Positions 24,904 through 35,027 of a DNA stretch of 64,000 nt are shown here, piece after piece. The notes under the pieces are model-generated. The model worked only from the letters and a program-made list of their open reading frames with translations, did not search any database and was not told the DNA's origin. This DNA is from Sphingomonas sp. PAMC26645 (GTDB lineage Bacteria; Pseudomonadota; Alphaproteobacteria; Sphingomonadales; Sphingomonadaceae): positions 3,633,001 to 3,697,000 of the forward strand of contig NZ_CP039249.1 in NCBI RefSeq assembly GCF_004795835.1. Reading direction: 5' to 3'. The first letter of the stretch is position 1, and every line of letters starts with the position of its first letter. A program made the translations under genes and the position numbers.

Positions 24904-27129
24904 ATGGCCGATTACGAACAGCCCAAGAGCAGCGGTTGCCCGATGGGCCCCAATGGCGGCGGCGAGGTCAAGGCCCGCTCGCTGCTGGGTCGCACGAACA
25001 AGGATTGGTGGCCGGATGCTCTGCCGATCGACATGCTGCACCAGCACGGCGTCTCCCCCGACCCGATGGGCGAAGAGTTCGACTATGCCGAGTCGTTCCA
25101 GCAGCTCGACTATGCCGCGCTCAAGGCGGACCTGACCGCGCTGATGACCGACAGCAAGTCCTGGTGGCCGGCCGATTACGGTCACTATGGCCCGTTCATG
25201 ATCCGCATGGCGTGGCACGCCGCCGGCACCTACCGCGTGACCGATGGCCGCGGCGGGTCGTCGTCGGGCCAGCAGCGCTTCGAGCCGCTCAACTCGTGGC
25301 CGGACAACGGCAACCTCGACAAGGCACGCCGCCTGTTGTGGCCGCTGAAGCAGAAGTACGGCAAGAACATCAGCTGGGCAGACCTGTTCATCCTCGCCGG
25401 CAACGTCGCGATCGAGAGCATGGGCGGACCGATCTTCGGTTTCGCCGGTGGCCGCAAGGACGTCTTCGCTTCCGAGGGCGACACGTTCTGGGGCGCCGAG
25501 GAGCTGTGGGTCAACGAGGGTGCGCAGACGCGCATCAGCGAGGACATGCCCGAGCTGGAAGGACCGCTGGCTGCGATCCAGATGGGTCTCATCTACGTCA
25601 ACCCGGAAGGTCCGGGCGGTGATCCGAACCCGCTCCTGTCCGCGCGCGACATGAAGGCGACGTTCCTGCGGATGGCGATGAACTCCGAGGAAACCGTTGC
25701 GCTGACCGCTGGCGGCCATGCATTCGGCAAGTCGCATGGCGCCAAGCCCGCCCCGCATTTCAAGGCACCGTCTTCAGAATCCGTGCACATGCAGGGTCTC
25801 GGCTGGCTGACCGACAGCGAGGAGATCGGCCAGGGCCATATCACGACTTCGGGTATCGAGGGCGCATGGTCGAACAACCCGACCAAGTGGACCGGCGATT
25901 ACCTGCGCCTGCTGTTCAAGTACGACTATGAGCTGACCGAGAGCCCGGCCGGCGCCAAGCAGTGGCAGCCGGTCAACCCGTCACCCGAGGACATGGCACC
26001 CGACGCCCGCGATCCCAACAAGCGCGTGCCGACGATGATGACCACCGCCGACATGGCGCTCAAGATGGACCCCGAGTTCCGCGAGATCGCGCTGCGTTTC
26101 CGCGACGATCAGTCGGCACTCGACGACGCGTTCGCACGCGCTTGGTTCAAGCTGACGCACCGCGACATGGGTCCGCGCGTTCGCTACCTCGGGCCTGAGG
26201 TTCCGGAAGAGACGCTGATCTGGCAGGATCCGGTTCCAGAGGGCACCGCACCGTCCGACGCTGACGCCGCTGCGTTCAAGGACGCCGTGCTGTCGAGCGG
26301 GCTGACGATCGGCGAGCTGGTCAAGACCGCCTGGGCGTCGGCATCGAGCTATCGCCGGTCGGACCACCGCGGTGGTGCGAACGGTGCGCGCATCGCGCTC
26401 GCCCCGCAGAAGGACTGGCCGGTCAACGAGCCCGAGCAGCTGACCAAGGTCCTGGCCAAGCTCAACGAGCTGCGCGGCGACATGTCGCTGGCCGATGCGA
26501 TCGTGCTGGCCGGATCGGCTGCGGTCGAGAAGGCAGCGCGCGATGCCGGCCACGACGTTTCGGTGCCGTTCCTCGGCGGTCGCGGCGATGCGACGCAGGA
26601 GTGGACCGATGTCGAGAGCTTCGTGTGGATGGAGCCGCAGGCCGATGGCTTCCGCAACTACCTGAAGACACGTCACCCGGTGAAGACCGAGGAGCTGCTG
26701 CTCGACAAGGCTTCGCTACTCGGCCTGTCCGCGCCGGAGATGACCGTGCTGGTCGGTGGCCTGCGCGTACTGGGTGCGAACTTCGGCGATGCGCCCGAGG
26801 GCGTCCTCACCGAGCGTAAGGGTCAGCTGACCAACGACTTCTTCGTCAATCTGCTCGACAACGACACCTTCTGGGATCTGGTCGATACGTCGAGCGACGA
26901 GAAGTTCATCGGCTATGATCGTGGTGGTCGCGAGAAGAAGTGGCAGGCGACCCGCACCGACCTGATCTTCGGCTCGAACTCGCAGCTGCGCGCGACGGCT
27001 GAAGTCTATGCCGAGAACGGTCACGAGCAGAAGTTCGTGCGCGACTTCGTCAAGGCATGGGTCAAGGTCATGAACGCCGACCGTTTCGACGTCACGGCCA
27101 AGCCCGTGTCGTCCAACCAGGCGACCTGA
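24904..27129 (+). CDS. katG: Catalase-peroxidase KatG
   Basis: A 741-residue bifunctional haem enzyme, full length for the family, with two tandem peroxidase-like domains. The distal site is intact ([20 protein letters not shown], giving Arg-Trp-His), and the Met-Tyr-Trp adduct partners can be seen in [11 protein letters not shown] and [10 protein letters not shown]. The proximal haem ligand lies in [12 protein letters not shown], slightly different from the more usual GGHTFGKTHGA. It converts hydrogen peroxide to water and oxygen in the cytoplasm. The ATG at 24904 has AGAGGA 5-9 nt upstream. A strong hairpin follows the stop, so it is a single-gene unit. Confidence 0.97.
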   Translation: MADYEQPKSSGCPMGPNGGGEVKARSLLGRTNKDWWPDALPIDMLHQHGVSPDPMGEEFDYAESFQQLDYAALKADLTALMTDSKSWWPADYGHYGPFMIRMAWHAAGTYRVTDGRGGSSSGQQRFEPLNSWPDNGNLDKARRLLWPLKQKYGKNISWADLFILAGNVAIESMGGPIFGFAGGRKDVFASEGDTFWGAEELWVNEGAQTRISEDMPELEGPLAAIQMGLIYVNPEGPGGDPNPLLSARDMKATFLRMAMNSEETVALTAGGHAFGKSHGAKPAPHFKAPSSESVHMQGLGWLTDSEEIGQGHITTSGIEGAWSNNPTKWTGDYLRLLFKYDYELTESPAGAKQWQPVNPSPEDMAPDARDPNKRVPTMMTTADMALKMDPEFREIALRFRDDQSALDDAFARAWFKLTHRDMGPRVRYLGPEVPEETLIWQDPVPEGTAPSDADAAAFKDAVLSSGLTIGELVKTAWASASSYRRSDHRGGANGARIALAPQKDWPVNEPEQLTKVLAKLNELRGDMSLADAIVLAGSAAVEKAARDAGHDVSVPFLGGRGDATQEWTDVESFVWMEPQADGFRNYLKTRHPVKTEELLLDKASLLGLSAPEMTVLVGGLRVLGANFGDAPEGVLTERKGQLTNDFFVNLLDNDTFWDLVDTSSDEKFIGYDRGGREKKWQATRTDLIFGSNSQLRATAEVYAENGHEQKFVRDFVKAWVKVMNADRFDVTAKPVSSNQAT

Positions 27130-27148
27130 GCTTCGGTGACATGAATAT

Positions 27149-27190
27149 AAGCCGTGGTGGGTCGGACAATGTTCCGGAACACCACGGCTT
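27149..27190 (+). terminator. Terminator hairpin after katG
   Basis: Perfect 11-bp inverted repeat AAGCCGTGGTG / CACCACGGCTT (27149-27159 and 27180-27190), about 20 bp past the katG stop. There is no U-run after it, so termination may be weak or bidirectional. Confidence 0.7.
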
Positions 27191-27593
27191 AGCTGTGACT
27201 GGCCTATGTTGTTCATAGGCAATTACACGGAACCCGCCCTCGCTCGTCGTCTGTGGCCGTTGCGCTACACACGTATGCGAGGCGGTCTGCGAAAGCGCCG
27301 GTTATCAGATCTTCGCAAAGACGATCGCATTCGTCACGCCGCTTCAGCAACGCCCAAAGACACCCGTTTCGGCGGTAGACAGACGGATCGCGTGATCGCG
27401 ACGGGGCCAGCCAGAGAAGCCGATTTCGACAGGTTCCTGGCGATGCTCATCGACCCAACCAACGTTACGCGGATGCCTTAGCTCACGGCGCAGTTCGTAT
27501 GAGCAATTTTGCGTTAAATTTTATAGTTTTCGGCAAAGGCTCGGGAGGAGACGGAACCCTAACGTCTCGCAATTCTCGACGATGACGTGAGGA
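27191..27593. other. Gap without a recognisable gene
   Basis: About 400 bp between the katG hairpin and the kduD stop. A short open frame exists on the plus strand (from 27206), but it is rich in Arg with no domain pattern or ribosome-binding site, and I do not support it. An AT-rich stretch lies around 27505-27535. The gap separates the stress block from the RG-I locus. Confidence 0.6.
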
Positions 27594-28349
27594 TCACCGT
27601 GCGAGCCAGCCGCCATCGACGGCAAGGATGTGGCCCTGAACGTAGTTGGCTGCCGCCGACGACAGGAACACCGCCGCACCGCCGAGATCGCTCGCTTCGC
27701 CCCATTGGCCTGCCGGGATGCGGTCGAGGATCGAGCGATTGCGGGTCTCGTCCGCCTGGAGAGCGGCGGTGTTATTCGTCGCGATGTATCCCGGTGCGAT
27801 CGCGTTGACGTTGATGCCCTTGGCCGCCCATTCGTTCGCGAGGAGCTTGGTGAGGCCGCCGATCCCCGACTTCGATGCAGTATAGCTCGGCACGCGAATG
27901 CCGCCTTGAAACGTCAGCATCGAGGCGATGTTGACGATCTTGCCGCCACCGTTCGCGATCATGTGGCGACCGGCCGCCTGGCACAGGAAGAACACCGACT
28001 TGAGGTTGGTGTCGATCACCGCATCCCAGTCGGCTTCGGTGAAGTTGACCGCGTCGGCGCGGCGGATGATGCCGGCGTTGTTGATCAGGATGTCGAGACC
28101 GCCGAGCTTGGCCACCGTCTCGTCGACGACGCGCTGGACCGGTTCGATCGTCGACAGGTCGGCCGACACGATCTCCGCTTTCCGTCCGAGCGCGCGGATC
28201 TGCGCGACGGTATCTTCGGCAGGCGTGCGCCCGACGCAAGCGACGTCCGCGCCGGCGGTCGCGAGCGCGAGGGCGATGGCCTGGCCGATGCCGGTGTTCG
28301 CGCCGGTGACGATGGCGACCTTGCCGGTCAGGTCGAAGGGATTTGTCAT
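27594..28349 (-). CDS. kduD: 2-dehydro-3-deoxy-D-gluconate 5-dehydrogenase KduD
   Basis: A 251-residue classical SDR: TGANTGIGQAIALALA for NAD(P) binding, NNAGIIRRADAVNFTEADWD, the active-site YTASKSG (Tyr-x-x-x-Lys) and the C-terminal YVQGHILAVDGGWLAR. The NNAGI(I)RR and the DGGW(L)AR ending are characteristic of KduD. The enzyme reduces 2,5-diketo-3-deoxygluconate to KDG after KduI has acted. Start ATG at 28349 has GGAGGAG just before it, directly attached to a stable GC hairpin. It follows kduI in the same orientation across a palindromic repeat. No KDG kinase or aldolase gene is in the window. Confidence 0.92.
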   Translation of the reverse strand: MTNPFDLTGKVAIVTGANTGIGQAIALALATAGADVACVGRTPAEDTVAQIRALGRKAEIVSADLSTIEPVQRVVDETVAKLGGLDILINNAGIIRRADAVNFTEADWDAVIDTNLKSVFFLCQAAGRHMIANGGGKIVNIASMLTFQGGIRVPSYTASKSGIGGLTKLLANEWAAKGINVNAIAPGYIATNNTAALQADETRNRSILDRIPAGQWGEASDLGGAAVFLSSAAANYVQGHILAVDGGWLAR

Positions 28350-28360
28350 CGCTATCTCCT

Positions 28361-28469
28361 CCCCTCCCGCGTGCGGGAGGGGTCGGGGGTGGGCTCGCGC
28401 TTTCCACGCGCGGATCGGTGGAGGCGAGCGCGCGCCCACCCCCTGCCCCCTCCCGCAAGCGGGAAGGGG
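28361..28469. repeat. Palindromic GC-rich intergenic element between kduI and kduD
   Basis: Two perfect hairpins at the ends, CCCCTCCCGC-GT-GCGGGAGGGG (28361-28382) and CCCCCTCCCGCAAGCGGGAAGGGG (28446-28469), flank an inner inverted repeat with GGGGGTGGGC on the left and GCCCACCCCC on the right. Such mirrored elements are scattered through sphingomonad intergenic DNA. Here the first hairpin abuts the kduD Shine-Dalgarno. Confidence 0.8.
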
Positions 28470-28479
28470 AAAGTCCGAA

Positions 28480-29322
28480 TTACGCCAGCTGGCAGATATC
28501 CAGGACGTTCATGTCGGTATAATCCTGGTTCTCGCCGGCCATGGCCCAGATGAACGCGTACGCCTTGGTGCCCGAGCCCATGTGGATCGACCAGGGCGGG
28601 CTGATGACCGCTTCCTCGTTCGCCATCACGATGTGGCGGGTGGCTTCGCCCTCGCCCATGTAGTGGAACACGCGATCCTTCTCGAGATCGTCGAGCTCGA
28701 AGTAGAAATAGATCTCGCTGCGACGTTCGTGGATGTGCGGCGGCATCGTGTTCCAGACCGAGCCGGGCTTCAGGACGGTGAGGCCCATGACGAGCTGCGC
28801 GCTGTCGCAGATGCCAGGGATGACCATCTGGTAGATCGTCCGCTCGTTCGAGTCCTCAAGCGAACCGCGTTCCAGCGTCGTCGCATCGCCGACCGAGATG
28901 ACCCGCGTCGTGAACGCCTTGTGCGCAGGGCACGACGCCAGATAAAACCGCGCGCCGTCGCCGGAGAACTGCACGTCCTTCGCGCCCATCGTCACGTACA
29001 GGCAATCCTTGTCGCCGAGCGTGAACGTCTCGCCGTCGACCGTGACGGTCCCGCCGACCTTGCCGACGTTGACGACCGCGAGTTCGCGACGCTCCAGGAA
29101 CGGGTGCCCTGCCGCCGATGCCGGCTCGGTCTGGTCAGGCAGCTTCACCGAGCCGCTTGCGACGGCGACGCCGCCGATAACGAAACGCTCGGCATGGGTG
29201 TAGTTGAGCACGCACTCACCATCGCGGAACAGGTCCTGGATCAGGTACCGGTCGCGCAGTTCGTCGTTGGAAACGCACTCCATCATGTCGGGATGCGTGG
29301 CGTAGTAGGTGCGGTCGTACAT
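28480..29322 (-). CDS. kduI: 5-dehydro-4-deoxy-D-glucuronate isomerase KduI
   Basis: A 280-residue cupin-type isomerase, almost identical in length to known KduI proteins (about 278). It starts [20 protein letters not shown], and the metal-binding segment [20 protein letters not shown] contains the His-x-His and Glu ligands, with a further His in [20 protein letters not shown]. It converts 4-deoxy-L-threo-5-hexosulose uronate, the ring-opened product of unsaturated galacturonate released by lyases and GH105, into 2,5-diketo-3-deoxygluconate. KduD is the next gene. It is the promoter-proximal gene of this pair; the exo-lyase lies upstream in the same orientation, 110 bp away. Confidence 0.95.
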   Translation of the reverse strand: MYDRTYYATHPDMMECVSNDELRDRYLIQDLFRDGECVLNYTHAERFVIGGVAVASGSVKLPDQTEPASAAGHPFLERRELAVVNVGKVGGTVTVDGETFTLGDKDCLYVTMGAKDVQFSGDGARFYLASCPAHKAFTTRVISVGDATTLERGSLEDSNERTIYQMVIPGICDSAQLVMGLTVLKPGSVWNTMPPHIHERRSEIYFYFELDDLEKDRVFHYMGEGEATRHIVMANEEAVISPPWSIHMGSGTKAYAFIWAMAGENQDYTDMNVLDICQLA

Positions 29323-29432
29323 GCGGGACTCCGATGGCCGAGAGATGGATGCCGGAAGCGACACCTTAGTTGATAGAACCGATACCGCTCCGCATATTTT
29401 GGCGCAAGTGACCACAATACGGGATTTATCAA

Positions 29433-32159
29433 TCAGTCGCGGCCAACGTCGCCAACGCGGCGTTCACCCAACGCCGCCGGCGATTGGATGGTCGCGCGGT
29501 CGAGCGCCTCGGGGATCAACGCCAGACACTGGATCGCGGCAAGACCCCATTGCGCGGACGCGTTGGTCGAAACGCCGGGCCATTCGGTGACGTGCCCTTC
29601 GGTATGCCGCGGATCGCTCGGCCATGTGCCAAGCCCCGCATCGCCGGACAGGAACTCGCCCGCCGCTCGGGCAGCGAGTGTCGCATCCTGCGTTTCGTGG
29701 GCGACGTACGCGGTGAGCCGCGAATGAGCCTCACGGAGGTTGCGCGGGCCGAACGGTGGACCGAACTTTGCCAGATATTCGGCCTGGGGCGCGTTGTACC
29801 AGCGGCAATAGTCGAACCAGGCGGTACGATAGCGCGGCACATCGAGCAGGCGGATGAGTTCCGAACTCACCTCGACAGCGCCGAACACCGCGTTCAGATG
29901 CGAGAGCCGGATACCGCGGTTCTGGTCGACGAACCGGCCCGAGGCGAGATCGAACGGCGCGCTACCGGTCATCCAGCCGTGCGGCAGGCGCCCTATGCTA
30001 TCAAGCCCCGCGATGATCCGGTCGCGCCAGCGGGAGTCGCCGGTCCGCTCCCATTCGGTCAGCCACGTCGCGGCAAGCGGGCACCAGGTCGTGCCGAACG
30101 TCATCTCGATCGTGCCCGCCGGCAGATTAGGCTTTTTGGCGCCCGGCACCTTCCGCCCGATCTCGACCTGCTGGAGCGTCTGGTCGGAGGTAAGCAGGTC
30201 GCGCATCAGGTCGCCGACGCGCTCATCGGCGGTCAGGTAATAGAAGATGCGGCGATAGCTCGCGTTGCTGACGCGTGGCTGTTTCGAGCTGTCGCTCCAA
30301 TGCTGGACGCCGTGGCGCGTGCCCATGCCGGCGAAGCGACCGCCGTGATACACGTCGACCTCGCCGGTGTGGCGAGTCATCGCCTCGGCGAAGCGGAACG
30401 CCTGCGCGTTGCCGGTGCGCAGGACCGAATACCAGAGCCACAAATCGGGCGAGAGTTCGCTGTTGTCCCACGCGAATCCACCGATATCGTACCGCCAGCG
30501 ATGCCGGTCGCTGTCATAGGTGTGCATGATATCGCCGTGGTTCCAGAACCCGTACCAGGACCGGCGGTCGACCTCGCCCGCGTAGAAGTCGATCAAATTG
30601 TCGAGCTGGTTCTCGATCGCGGTGCGGTTCGGCGTCGAGCGATCGGGCAGGCCCCAGTCGCTGAACACGTGCGCGGCGTGGAGGTGTTCGGGGGTCGCCA
30701 TCAACTGCGGCGGTGTCGCTTGAGCCTTCGCCATCTGCGCGAGCGTCGCGGTGTCGGGTGTCGCGGGCAGCGCCCACAGCGTCAGTTCACTGGTCCGCGC
30801 TATGCCCGACGCATCGTCCCAGCCGGGCTCGTAATCCTCATAGGTGACGGACAGGCCCTCGTTCTGCGCGGCAAATCCCCCCATCCCCATCGCACCGTGA
30901 TAGGGCCGCAGGTCCATCGCGGGCGCCTCGGGCGACCAGAGCCACGCGGTCAACCGTGCCGCGTCGCCATCCGCGCCGTCGATGTGGAGCGCAGTCGGGT
31001 GCCGCTGCCAAAAATAGCGCTGGCCGAGCGCGACGCCGCCATCCGGACCGCCAACATAGGCGAGCCCAGGCGCGCGGCGACCTTCGTCCGCGTCGATCCA
31101 GCCCTGGCCGGGCGCGGTCCGCTTAGTCAGTTGCCAGCCATTGGCGTTGGGCTGTTCAAGCCGGAAGTCACCCCAGGGTGGAATCCGCTCGAGCGTATCG
31201 CGCACGGCTGGCGCCATCGTTGCCAGCGGCGGGGTTGCGTGTCCGGCGACCTGCGCCTCGCGGAACGTTCGGCCGGGGTCGCGACGCAGACCGGTGAGCG
31301 GGCGGATACCCTCGGCGAACATCTGCCCATCGGTGGCGATGCGGACATGGCGATCGTGAAGCGCGCCGCGCACCGGGACCGACGCCTGTACGCCCAGGCT
31401 CGCCAGAAAGTCATGGCCCGCATTGCCGTCGAACACGAAGCTGTGGACGATCCGCAACGCCGCCGATCCGGCATAGGCATAGAGCCGCACCGTAAAGGGG
31501 AGCCAGCGACGATCGGCCATCGCGTGCCGCCCCTCGATCTTGACGACCGCGCGGACGGGTCCGCGTTGCTCGATGGTGACCTTTTCGATCTCGCCGGCGA
31601 ACGACACGGGTTCGCCGTGGAGCGGGTCGGACTTTACCGAACCGACCAGCGTGACGGGGCCGAGCACGGGCCGTCCGGACTGGCTGGCCGAGCGGACCAA
31701 TGCGGGGCCGGTGCGGCCGATCTCCCAGCGCAGGTCGCCGACGTCGATGACGACCGCATCGGTCGTCTCGGTGACCTTCACCGCGCGCGCTGGTGCCGTC
31801 GCCCGACCGCGCGTGACGATCAGGCCAGCGGGCGCGACATCGGCAGGTATCGCGTGGGCGGTCCACTTGATCGAACCGTCGGGCCAGGTCGCGGTGGTCC
31901 AAGTCTGCGCGGGTATGTCGGCGCCGTCGACGGTGCGAACTGCGAGCGCGGTGTTGCGCTTCAGCACGCCGCGCGGCCACGCGACGCCAAACGTCTGCCC
32001 CATGTGCATCGTCGGCGCTGCCCCGTCGATCCAGCGGATCGGGGCAGACTGGAACGCAGGCGCAGGCGCGGCATCGAGCCGGACCGGCAGCAGCGCGGTC
32101 GCACCGCCGAGCAGTGCGACCTTCAGCGTATCGCGCCGCGTAGGGTTCATTGGGGTCAT
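29433..32159 (-). CDS. Exo-rhamnogalacturonan lyase, PL26 / PcRGLX-YetA family
   Basis: A 908-residue protein with a Tat signal ([20 protein letters not shown]). The mature N-terminus shows the family pattern [40 protein letters not shown] and [20 protein letters not shown]. The centre contains [20 protein letters not shown] and a (beta/alpha)-type domain with [20 protein letters not shown] and [20 protein letters not shown]. This three-domain architecture is that of PcRGLX and YetA, which release unsaturated rhamnogalacturonyl disaccharides from backbone ends. Start ATG at 32159 follows GGAG at 6 nt. It is 11 bp downstream of the DUF6250 gene, so they form an operon. Periplasmic location is inferred from the Tat signal. 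Confidence 0.85.
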   Translation of the reverse strand: MTPMNPTRRDTLKVALLGGATALLPVRLDAAPAPAFQSAPIRWIDGAAPTMHMGQTFGVAWPRGVLKRNTALAVRTVDGADIPAQTWTTATWPDGSIKWTAHAIPADVAPAGLIVTRGRATAPARAVKVTETTDAVVIDVGDLRWEIGRTGPALVRSASQSGRPVLGPVTLVGSVKSDPLHGEPVSFAGEIEKVTIEQRGPVRAVVKIEGRHAMADRRWLPFTVRLYAYAGSAALRIVHSFVFDGNAGHDFLASLGVQASVPVRGALHDRHVRIATDGQMFAEGIRPLTGLRRDPGRTFREAQVAGHATPPLATMAPAVRDTLERIPPWGDFRLEQPNANGWQLTKRTAPGQGWIDADEGRRAPGLAYVGGPDGGVALGQRYFWQRHPTALHIDGADGDAARLTAWLWSPEAPAMDLRPYHGAMGMGGFAAQNEGLSVTYEDYEPGWDDASGIARTSELTLWALPATPDTATLAQMAKAQATPPQLMATPEHLHAAHVFSDWGLPDRSTPNRTAIENQLDNLIDFYAGEVDRRSWYGFWNHGDIMHTYDSDRHRWRYDIGGFAWDNSELSPDLWLWYSVLRTGNAQAFRFAEAMTRHTGEVDVYHGGRFAGMGTRHGVQHWSDSSKQPRVSNASYRRIFYYLTADERVGDLMRDLLTSDQTLQQVEIGRKVPGAKKPNLPAGTIEMTFGTTWCPLAATWLTEWERTGDSRWRDRIIAGLDSIGRLPHGWMTGSAPFDLASGRFVDQNRGIRLSHLNAVFGAVEVSSELIRLLDVPRYRTAWFDYCRWYNAPQAEYLAKFGPPFGPRNLREAHSRLTAYVAHETQDATLAARAAGEFLSGDAGLGTWPSDPRHTEGHVTEWPGVSTNASAQWGLAAIQCLALIPEALDRATIQSPAALGERRVGDVGRD

Positions 32160-32170
32160 GATCGTCTCCA

Positions 32171-32830
32171 TCAGCGGCGCGTGATCGACAGGCGTCGGAT
32201 GCGCAGGTGGCTCCACGAGGTCCGCAGCCCGAACTGGCCGGACGCATAGGGTTCGGGATCGTCGAGCGTGAACATCCGCCGCCCGTCGCGCTCCACCGCC
32301 ACCGTCCGCCCGTCCGCAATCAGCCGGATCGTCGTCCAGCGATTGGCCTGAAGCATGTCGGCGGTGTCGCGCCTGTCGTGCTGGGGCAGCAGCGGGCGAT
32401 CCCCGACGCGGCCGACATAGCGGCGGAAGCGGGTCGTCGTGTTCCGGTTGCCGCCGACACCGACATAATAGGTGCGCAGGCTGTCATAGTCCGCGAAGGC
32501 GCCGCTGCGGTGGTGGACGAGAACGGAACTCCCGTCGTCTTCACGGGCCATCCAGAACGCGTTGAGGTCGCTGACATTGTCGTTCACGCCGCCCTGCGAT
32601 ACCGCCATCGCCTGAAACCGAATGACGACCGGCCCCGCGACCGGCTTGCGCCACCATAGCGTCAGGCCCTTCGCGGTATCGATATCGATGATCCCGCCGC
32701 GTTCGGTGACTCGCGCCGCGGGATCCTCGGCCTCGACGACCCAATCGGCGAGCGGCTGGCGGGCGATCGACGTCGACGGCACGCTGGCGAGGATACCCGC
32801 CGCGATGTGAAGCCGTGCATTCAAGCGCAT
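32171..32830 (-). CDS. Secreted DUF6250-domain protein
   Basis: A 219-residue protein with a Sec signal (RLNARLHIAAGILASVPSTS then IARQPL). The mature part has the jelly-roll pattern of DUF6250: DWVVEAEDPAARVTERGGII, LTLWWRKPVAGPVVIRFQAM, DLNAFWMAREDDGSS, TTTRFRRYVG and SGQFGLRTSWSHLRIRRLSI. The domain occurs beside rhamnogalacturonan-active enzymes in polysaccharide loci, but its activity is not something I can state as established. It may be a lyase or a carbohydrate-binding module. Start ATG at 32830 follows GGGGAGGG. It is the first gene of the unit with the exo-lyase and diverges from two acetylesterases. Confidence 0.8.
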   Translation of the reverse strand: MRLNARLHIAAGILASVPSTSIARQPLADWVVEAEDPAARVTERGGIIDIDTAKGLTLWWRKPVAGPVVIRFQAMAVSQGGVNDNVSDLNAFWMAREDDGSSVLVHHRSGAFADYDSLRTYYVGVGGNRNTTTRFRRYVGRVGDRPLLPQHDRRDTADMLQANRWTTIRLIADGRTVAVERDGRRMFTLDDPEPYASGQFGLRTSWSHLRIRRLSITRR

Positions 32831-33011
32831 GCTGCCCTCCCCGTGCGCTGTCATCGCGCTCCGCCATTGCATAGGCCGCGAAATCGTCGCCGCCAAGTTC
32901 GTTCCGAATATTAGTTAGGCATTCCACATGATGGTTATTTCATCGAGATGCCGGTTGCTCTTTCCGGAACGTCGTCGCATCATGCGGGAAAGAAGACGCG
33001 GGAGAGTGTGG
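32831..33011. promoter_or_regulatory. Divergent promoter region with candidate operator at 32924-32934
   Basis: The region between the DUF6250 gene (minus) and the CE12 gene (plus) is AT-rich around 32895-32945. It contains CCACATGATGG at 32924-32934, which with its flank (ATTCCACATGATGG) matches 11 of 14 bases with ATACCACATAGTGG before rhaM. The IclR regulator of the locus is the obvious candidate to bind here, but this is inference. Confidence 0.35.
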
Positions 33012-33803
33012 GTGAAGAACGGCGTATTGATAGCCATCGCTCTGGTTACGCCTGCATTGGGCGGAGCCGCCCCTGCCCCGATGCGGATCTACATCGCCAG
33101 CGACTCGACCGCACAGGATTACAAAGCTGACCGTTATCCGCAGTCTGGTTGGGGCACGATGCTGCGATGCGCCGTGGCGCCAAACGTCAGCGTCGAGAAC
33201 CGTGCGATCGGCGGGCGCAGCACCAACAGCTTCATCCGCGAGGGCCGGCTCGACAAGATCGCCGCGGACCTGCGGAAAGGCGACACATTGCTGATCCAGT
33301 TCGGTCACAACGATGCGAGTGTCGACAAGCCCGAACGCTTCACGACTATCGAGCAGTATCGCGCGAACCTCCGCCGCTTTCTCGCCGTCGCCAGCCATGC
33401 GGGTGCGAAGGCGGTGATCCTGACTCCGGTCGCGCGACGCGATTTCAAGGACGGAGTCGAGCAACCGAGCTTTCCGACCTATGCCGACGCGGCGCGACAG
33501 GTTGCACGCGAGACGCGGACGCCGCTGATCGATCTCGGCAAGACGTCACAGGCGTGGGTGCAAGCGGCCGGGGCCGACGCGGCGAAGGGCTATTATTTGC
33601 ATTACACTGGGGCGGCAGGAGCGACCGGCTATCCCACCGGCGTGGCCGACGATACGCATTTCAGCGAGATGGGCGCGCGGCGGGTTGCCGATCTTGTGGC
33701 GACCGGGCTCCATCGTCTGAAGCTGCCGATCGCGCGGTACGTGACGCCTGGGACTCCTGCCCTGACGCGTGCGACGCCCGCGGGTGGCCCGTCGTGCGGC
33801 TGA
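33012..33803 (+). CDS. Rhamnogalacturonan acetylesterase, CE12 SGNH hydrolase (first copy)
   Basis: A 263-residue GDSL/SGNH hydrolase with a signal peptide (KNGVLIAIALVTPALGGAAP). The blocks are clear: nucleophile Ser in IASDSTAQDYKADRYPQSGW, block II Gly in NRAIGGRSTNSFIREGRLD, block III Asn in LIQFGHNDASVDKPERFTTI, and Asp/His in ADDTHFSEMGARRVADLV. This matches RhgT/YesT-type enzymes that remove acetyl groups from galacturonate in RG-I. The GTG at 33012 with GGGAGA upstream is preferred; ATG at 32982 and GTG at 33006 are alternatives. Its 3' end overlaps the start of the second acetylesterase by 10 bp. Confidence 0.88.
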   Translation: MKNGVLIAIALVTPALGGAAPAPMRIYIASDSTAQDYKADRYPQSGWGTMLRCAVAPNVSVENRAIGGRSTNSFIREGRLDKIAADLRKGDTLLIQFGHNDASVDKPERFTTIEQYRANLRRFLAVASHAGAKAVILTPVARRDFKDGVEQPSFPTYADAARQVARETRTPLIDLGKTSQAWVQAAGADAAKGYYLHYTGAAGATGYPTGVADDTHFSEMGARRVADLVATGLHRLKLPIARYVTPGTPALTRATPAGGPSCG

Positions 33804-35026
33804 TCGGCGCGCTGGCTCTGGGATTTGCTTTGATGAGTACGGCGGCCGAAGCGCAGGTACGGAGGTTCGTGTTCAGTGGTGGCGCGGCCCCAAAGGACGC
33901 CATCTCGGTGGCAGCCGGGCGCGCTTATGCGGACGGCTTCGGTTTCGAGGGCGGCAACCCCGCGCTGTTCTCGGTTGCGGTCCCGCCGGGTAATTATCGG
34001 GTCACGGTAACTCTCGGCCTTCCCAAGATGCGTACCGACACCAGTATCAAGGCGGAGTCGCGACGATTGATGCTCGACGCGGTCGTCGTGCCGGCGGGGC
34101 GATCGCTCACGCAGAGCTTCGTCGTCAACGTCCGCAACGCCGCACTCACCCCGCCGCCGCTGAACGCGCCGGGCGGGACCGCGGTGCTGATCAAGCCACG
34201 CGAGCGCGGTTCGTTCAGCTGGGACGACCGGCTGACGCTGGAGATGCTTGGGACGAAGCCCGGCGTGACTGCGATCACGATCGAGCCGATCACGGTGCCG
34301 ACGATATTCCTGCTCGGCGATTCCACCGTCACCGACCAGCCGGCCGAGCCTGCCGCCAGTTGGGGGCAGATGCTCCCCGCGTTCTTCCGTCCGGACATCG
34401 CCGTCGCCAATCACGCGGAATCGGGTGAGACGATGAAGTCGTTCATGACCGAATTGCGCTTCGCCAAGGTGTTGGAGTCCGCGAAGCCGGGCGATTGGGC
34501 GCTGATCCAGTTCGGGCACAACGACCAGAAAGCGCAGTGGCCGCACACCTACGCCGCGGCCGAGACGACCTATCGAGATTACCTTCGCGCGTGGATCGCG
34601 GAGTTCCGTCGACGGGGCGTCGAGCCTGTGTTCGTGACCTCGCCCGAGCGGCGGATGTGGACGGGCGACAAGATCCGCCCGACTCTCGCGGACTATGCCG
34701 CAGCGGTGAAGGCGGTCGGCGCGGAATTGCGCGTGCCGGTGATCGACCTGAATGCCGCGAGCATCCGTTTCTACGAAGCGCTCGGACCGGCCCGTGCGCC
34801 GCTCGCGTTCAACGATGGCGGCAAGGACGCGACGCACCACGACAATTACGGCGCGTGGGTGCTCGCGCGCACAGTCGCGGCGGGCATTGCCACAGCGAAA
34901 CTACCGCTCGCCGAACATCTGAAGCCGGACCTGACAGCATTCGATGCGGGCCATCCGCCCGACCCTGCCACGTTCCGGCTTGCGCCGAGCGTGGCGCATG
35001 ATTCCACCCGACCGGACGGAAACTGA
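33794..35026 (+). CDS. Rhamnogalacturonan acetylesterase with N-terminal beta-sandwich (second copy)
   Basis: A 410-residue secreted protein (RLIGALALGFALMSTAAEAQ signal). Residues about 25-175 form a beta-rich domain (RRFVFSGGAAPKDAISVAAG, FGFEGGNPALFSVAVPPGNY) of the galactose-binding type found in larger RG acetylesterases. The CE12 catalytic domain follows: LLGDSTVTDQPAEPAASWGQ, ESGETMKSFMTELR, LIQFGHNDQKAQWPHTYAAA and DATHHDNYGAWVLAR. GTG start overlapping the first esterase gene by 10 bp indicates translational coupling. The two CE12 enzymes differ in architecture and may act on different acetyl positions. Confidence 0.87.
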   Translation: MRLIGALALGFALMSTAAEAQVRRFVFSGGAAPKDAISVAAGRAYADGFGFEGGNPALFSVAVPPGNYRVTVTLGLPKMRTDTSIKAESRRLMLDAVVVPAGRSLTQSFVVNVRNAALTPPPLNAPGGTAVLIKPRERGSFSWDDRLTLEMLGTKPGVTAITIEPITVPTIFLLGDSTVTDQPAEPAASWGQMLPAFFRPDIAVANHAESGETMKSFMTELRFAKVLESAKPGDWALIQFGHNDQKAQWPHTYAAAETTYRDYLRAWIAEFRRRGVEPVFVTSPERRMWTGDKIRPTLADYAAAVKAVGAELRVPVIDLNAASIRFYEALGPARAPLAFNDGGKDATHHDNYGAWVLARTVAAGIATAKLPLAEHLKPDLTAFDAGHPPDPATFRLAPSVAHDSTRPDGN

Positions 35027-35027
35027 G

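Noticed and set aside
27206..27481. Small plus-strand frame after katG
   Set aside because: No Shine-Dalgarno, Arg-rich, no hydrophobic or domain pattern; not supported as a gene.
29484..32249. A long plus-strand open frame opposite the exo-rhamnogalacturonan lyase
   Set aside because: Composition typical of antisense reading in GC-rich genes; no signal peptide, start site or motif, while the opposite strand encodes a well-formed PL26 protein.
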